DNA of 8,796 nt from an uncultured Devosia sp. (GTDB lineage: Bacteria; Pseudomonadota; Alphaproteobacteria; Rhizobiales; Devosiaceae). This document shows, piece by piece, positions 7,693 to 8,796 of this stretch; position 1 is the stretch's first letter, and each line of letters begins with the position of its first letter. The stretch lies in assembly GCA_946481445.1 (NCBI GenBank), contig CAMLOA010000052.1:1-8796 (forward strand), given 5' to 3'. Below the pieces are notes generated by a model. The model searched no databases, was not told the origin of the DNA, and saw only the letters and a program-made list of their open reading frames with translations. The translations under genes were made by a program, and so were the position numbers.

Positions 7693-8784
7693 ATGCTCAA
7701 CCTGCGCCAAAAGGAAGCGATCGCCGGGTGGCTGTTCGTGCTGCCCTTCCTGGTCTCGCTGACCCTGTTCTTCGCCTTCGCGGCGGTCCGGACGCTGATC
7801 TTCAGCTTCACCGACTTCAACCTGTTCAATGTTCCCGGCTTTGTCGGGCTCGGAAACTACTTCGCCCTGCTTTCGGACCGGCTGTTCCTGCTGGCAGTCG
7901 GCAACACGCTGGGGTTCTCCATCATCGTCACCGTCATCCAGACGCTGCTGGCGCTGCTGCTGGCGGTGCAGGTCAACCGGGCCGTGCGCGGCAGGTCCAT
8001 CGTGCGCACGGTGTTCTACGTGCCATCGATCATGTCGAGCGCGGCCATGACGCTGATCTTCCTGTGGCTGTTCCAGCGCGAGGGCCTGATGACCCAGATG
8101 GTGCAGTTCGCGGTCAACAACCGCTGGTATCTGGGGCTGTTCGCGGCCCTGGCCGTGCTCGTTCAGGCTGGCCTCGTGCTCAATGCCCGCCGCCGCTATG
8201 AGGGAGTGTCGCTGGCCGATCCGCTTTTCCTGGCCATGGCCGTCCTGACGGCGCTGGCCGCCACATTCGCGCTGCGGCTGGCCGGTGCCCTGCCCACCTA
8301 TGATGACCAGTTGCTGATTTCCTGACTCAACACGCAGGCGCGATTCCTGTTCCTGCCTCAGACCCTGTGGTCGGTTGCGCTGATGAACATCTTCACCACC
8401 GTGCCAACGCTGATGTTGCTGTTCCTGGCCGGGCTGCAATCCATTCCGACCCCGCTTTACGAGGCGGCCGAGATCGATGGCGCCAACGGCTTCCAGCGCT
8501 TCCGCGACATCACCATTCCGGCCATCGCCCCGGTGACCTTTGCCGTGGTGACCCTGGGCATCATCGGCACGCTGCAGATGTTCGACCAGGTAGCCATTCT
8601 TGGCGACGCCGCTCCGCTCGAGAGCCGCGTGACCCTGGCCTACTACATCTACGCCAATGCCTTCCCTGGGGGCGCGACGCCCAATATCGGCGCGGCGAGC
8701 GCTGCCGCCATCGTCCTGGGCGTGCTGACGCTGGCAGTGGTCTACCTGCAGCGTGCCCTGGGCATCCGTGACACGGTGAAATGA
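7693..8784 (+). pseudogene. Carbohydrate ABC transporter permease (MalF/UgpA type), interrupted by an in-frame TGA
   Basis: A sugar-importer membrane subunit whose 363-codon frame is broken at codon 211 by TGA (8323-8325). Before the stop: an N-terminal membrane segment (about 10-35), FVGLGNYFALL, NTLGFSIIVTVIQTLLALLLAV and the segment around YVPSIMSSAAMTLIFLWLF. After it, in the same frame: a membrane segment near 229-247, the EAA loop at about 256-278 (LYEAAEIDGANGFQRFRDIT) and the final membrane segments, ending TVK. Neither half is a whole permease. ISxLNTQA around the stop fits the conserved WL of the family, so a TGG-to-TGA change is likely. About 60 extra residues (roughly 145-205) hold two added hydrophobic stretches. 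AGGGAG at 7680-7685 serves the start. No ribosome site precedes the ATG at 8383, so separate translation of the second half is unlikely. Sequencing error is a real alternative. Confidence 0.8.
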
Positions 8785-8785
8785 G

Positions 8786-8796
8786 ATGAGCAGCTT
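8786..8796 (+). CDS. Start of the next gene, probably the MalG-type partner permease (truncated by window end)
   Basis: An ATG one base after the upstream stop begins an open frame reading Met-Ser-Ser before the window ends. The order regulator, binding protein, MalF-type permease predicts a MalG-type permease here. The sequence alone is too short to identify it, so the call rests on position. Confidence 0.35.

Noticed and set aside
8383..8784. Second half of the permease as an independent gene
   Set aside because: It starts within the fourth core membrane segment, has no Shine-Dalgarno before the ATG and is in frame with the upstream half.

Overview
The window is high-GC, densely packed bacterial DNA. 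Protein signatures and an alphaproteobacterial-type SOS operator (GTTC-N7-GTTC) suggest an alphaproteobacterium, probably in Hyphomicrobiales; a Devosia-like genome is a guess from protein style, not a proven assignment. Both window edges cut through operons. No rRNA, tRNA, CRISPR array, insertion sequence or phage gene was seen.

Left block, 1-3076, plus strand: the 3' end of an ABC permease, a second permease, an ATP-binding subunit and a glycerophosphodiester phosphodiesterase (GDPD)-like enzyme, joined by very short gaps or overlaps. This looks like one operon encoding an importer with its own cytoplasmic phosphodiesterase; the solute-binding protein is probably just outside the window. 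Facing it, with stop codons overlapping in a CTAG, is an inositol-monophosphatase-family phosphatase on the minus strand (3073-3882).

Middle block, 3883-5282: a short divergent intergenic region leads to a Y-family DNA polymerase IV gene (dinB). A perfect GTTC-N7-GTTC LexA-type box overlaps its likely -10 element, so the gene is probably DNA-damage inducible. The promoter geometry favours a GTG start slightly downstream of the first ATG.

Right block, 5283-8796, plus strand: a carbohydrate ABC transporter locus. A strong promoter (TTGACA, 17 bp, TACATT) is covered by two identical 18-bp LacI-type operators 20 bp apart. Then come a LacI-family repressor, a periplasmic sugar-binding protein, a very stable GC stem-loop, a MalF-type permease and the first codons of another gene, probably the MalG-type permease. 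The MalF-type permease is interrupted by one in-frame TGA, apparently at a tryptophan position, while homology continues in the same frame on both sides. It also carries an extra hydrophobic stretch between the usual third and fourth membrane segments. If the TGA is real, this sugar importer is inactive or depends on readthrough.

The main points for follow-up are the tandem operators, the interrupted permease with its insertion, the SOS box, the transporter-linked GDPD with an altered PENT motif, and the stem-loop between the binding protein and permease.
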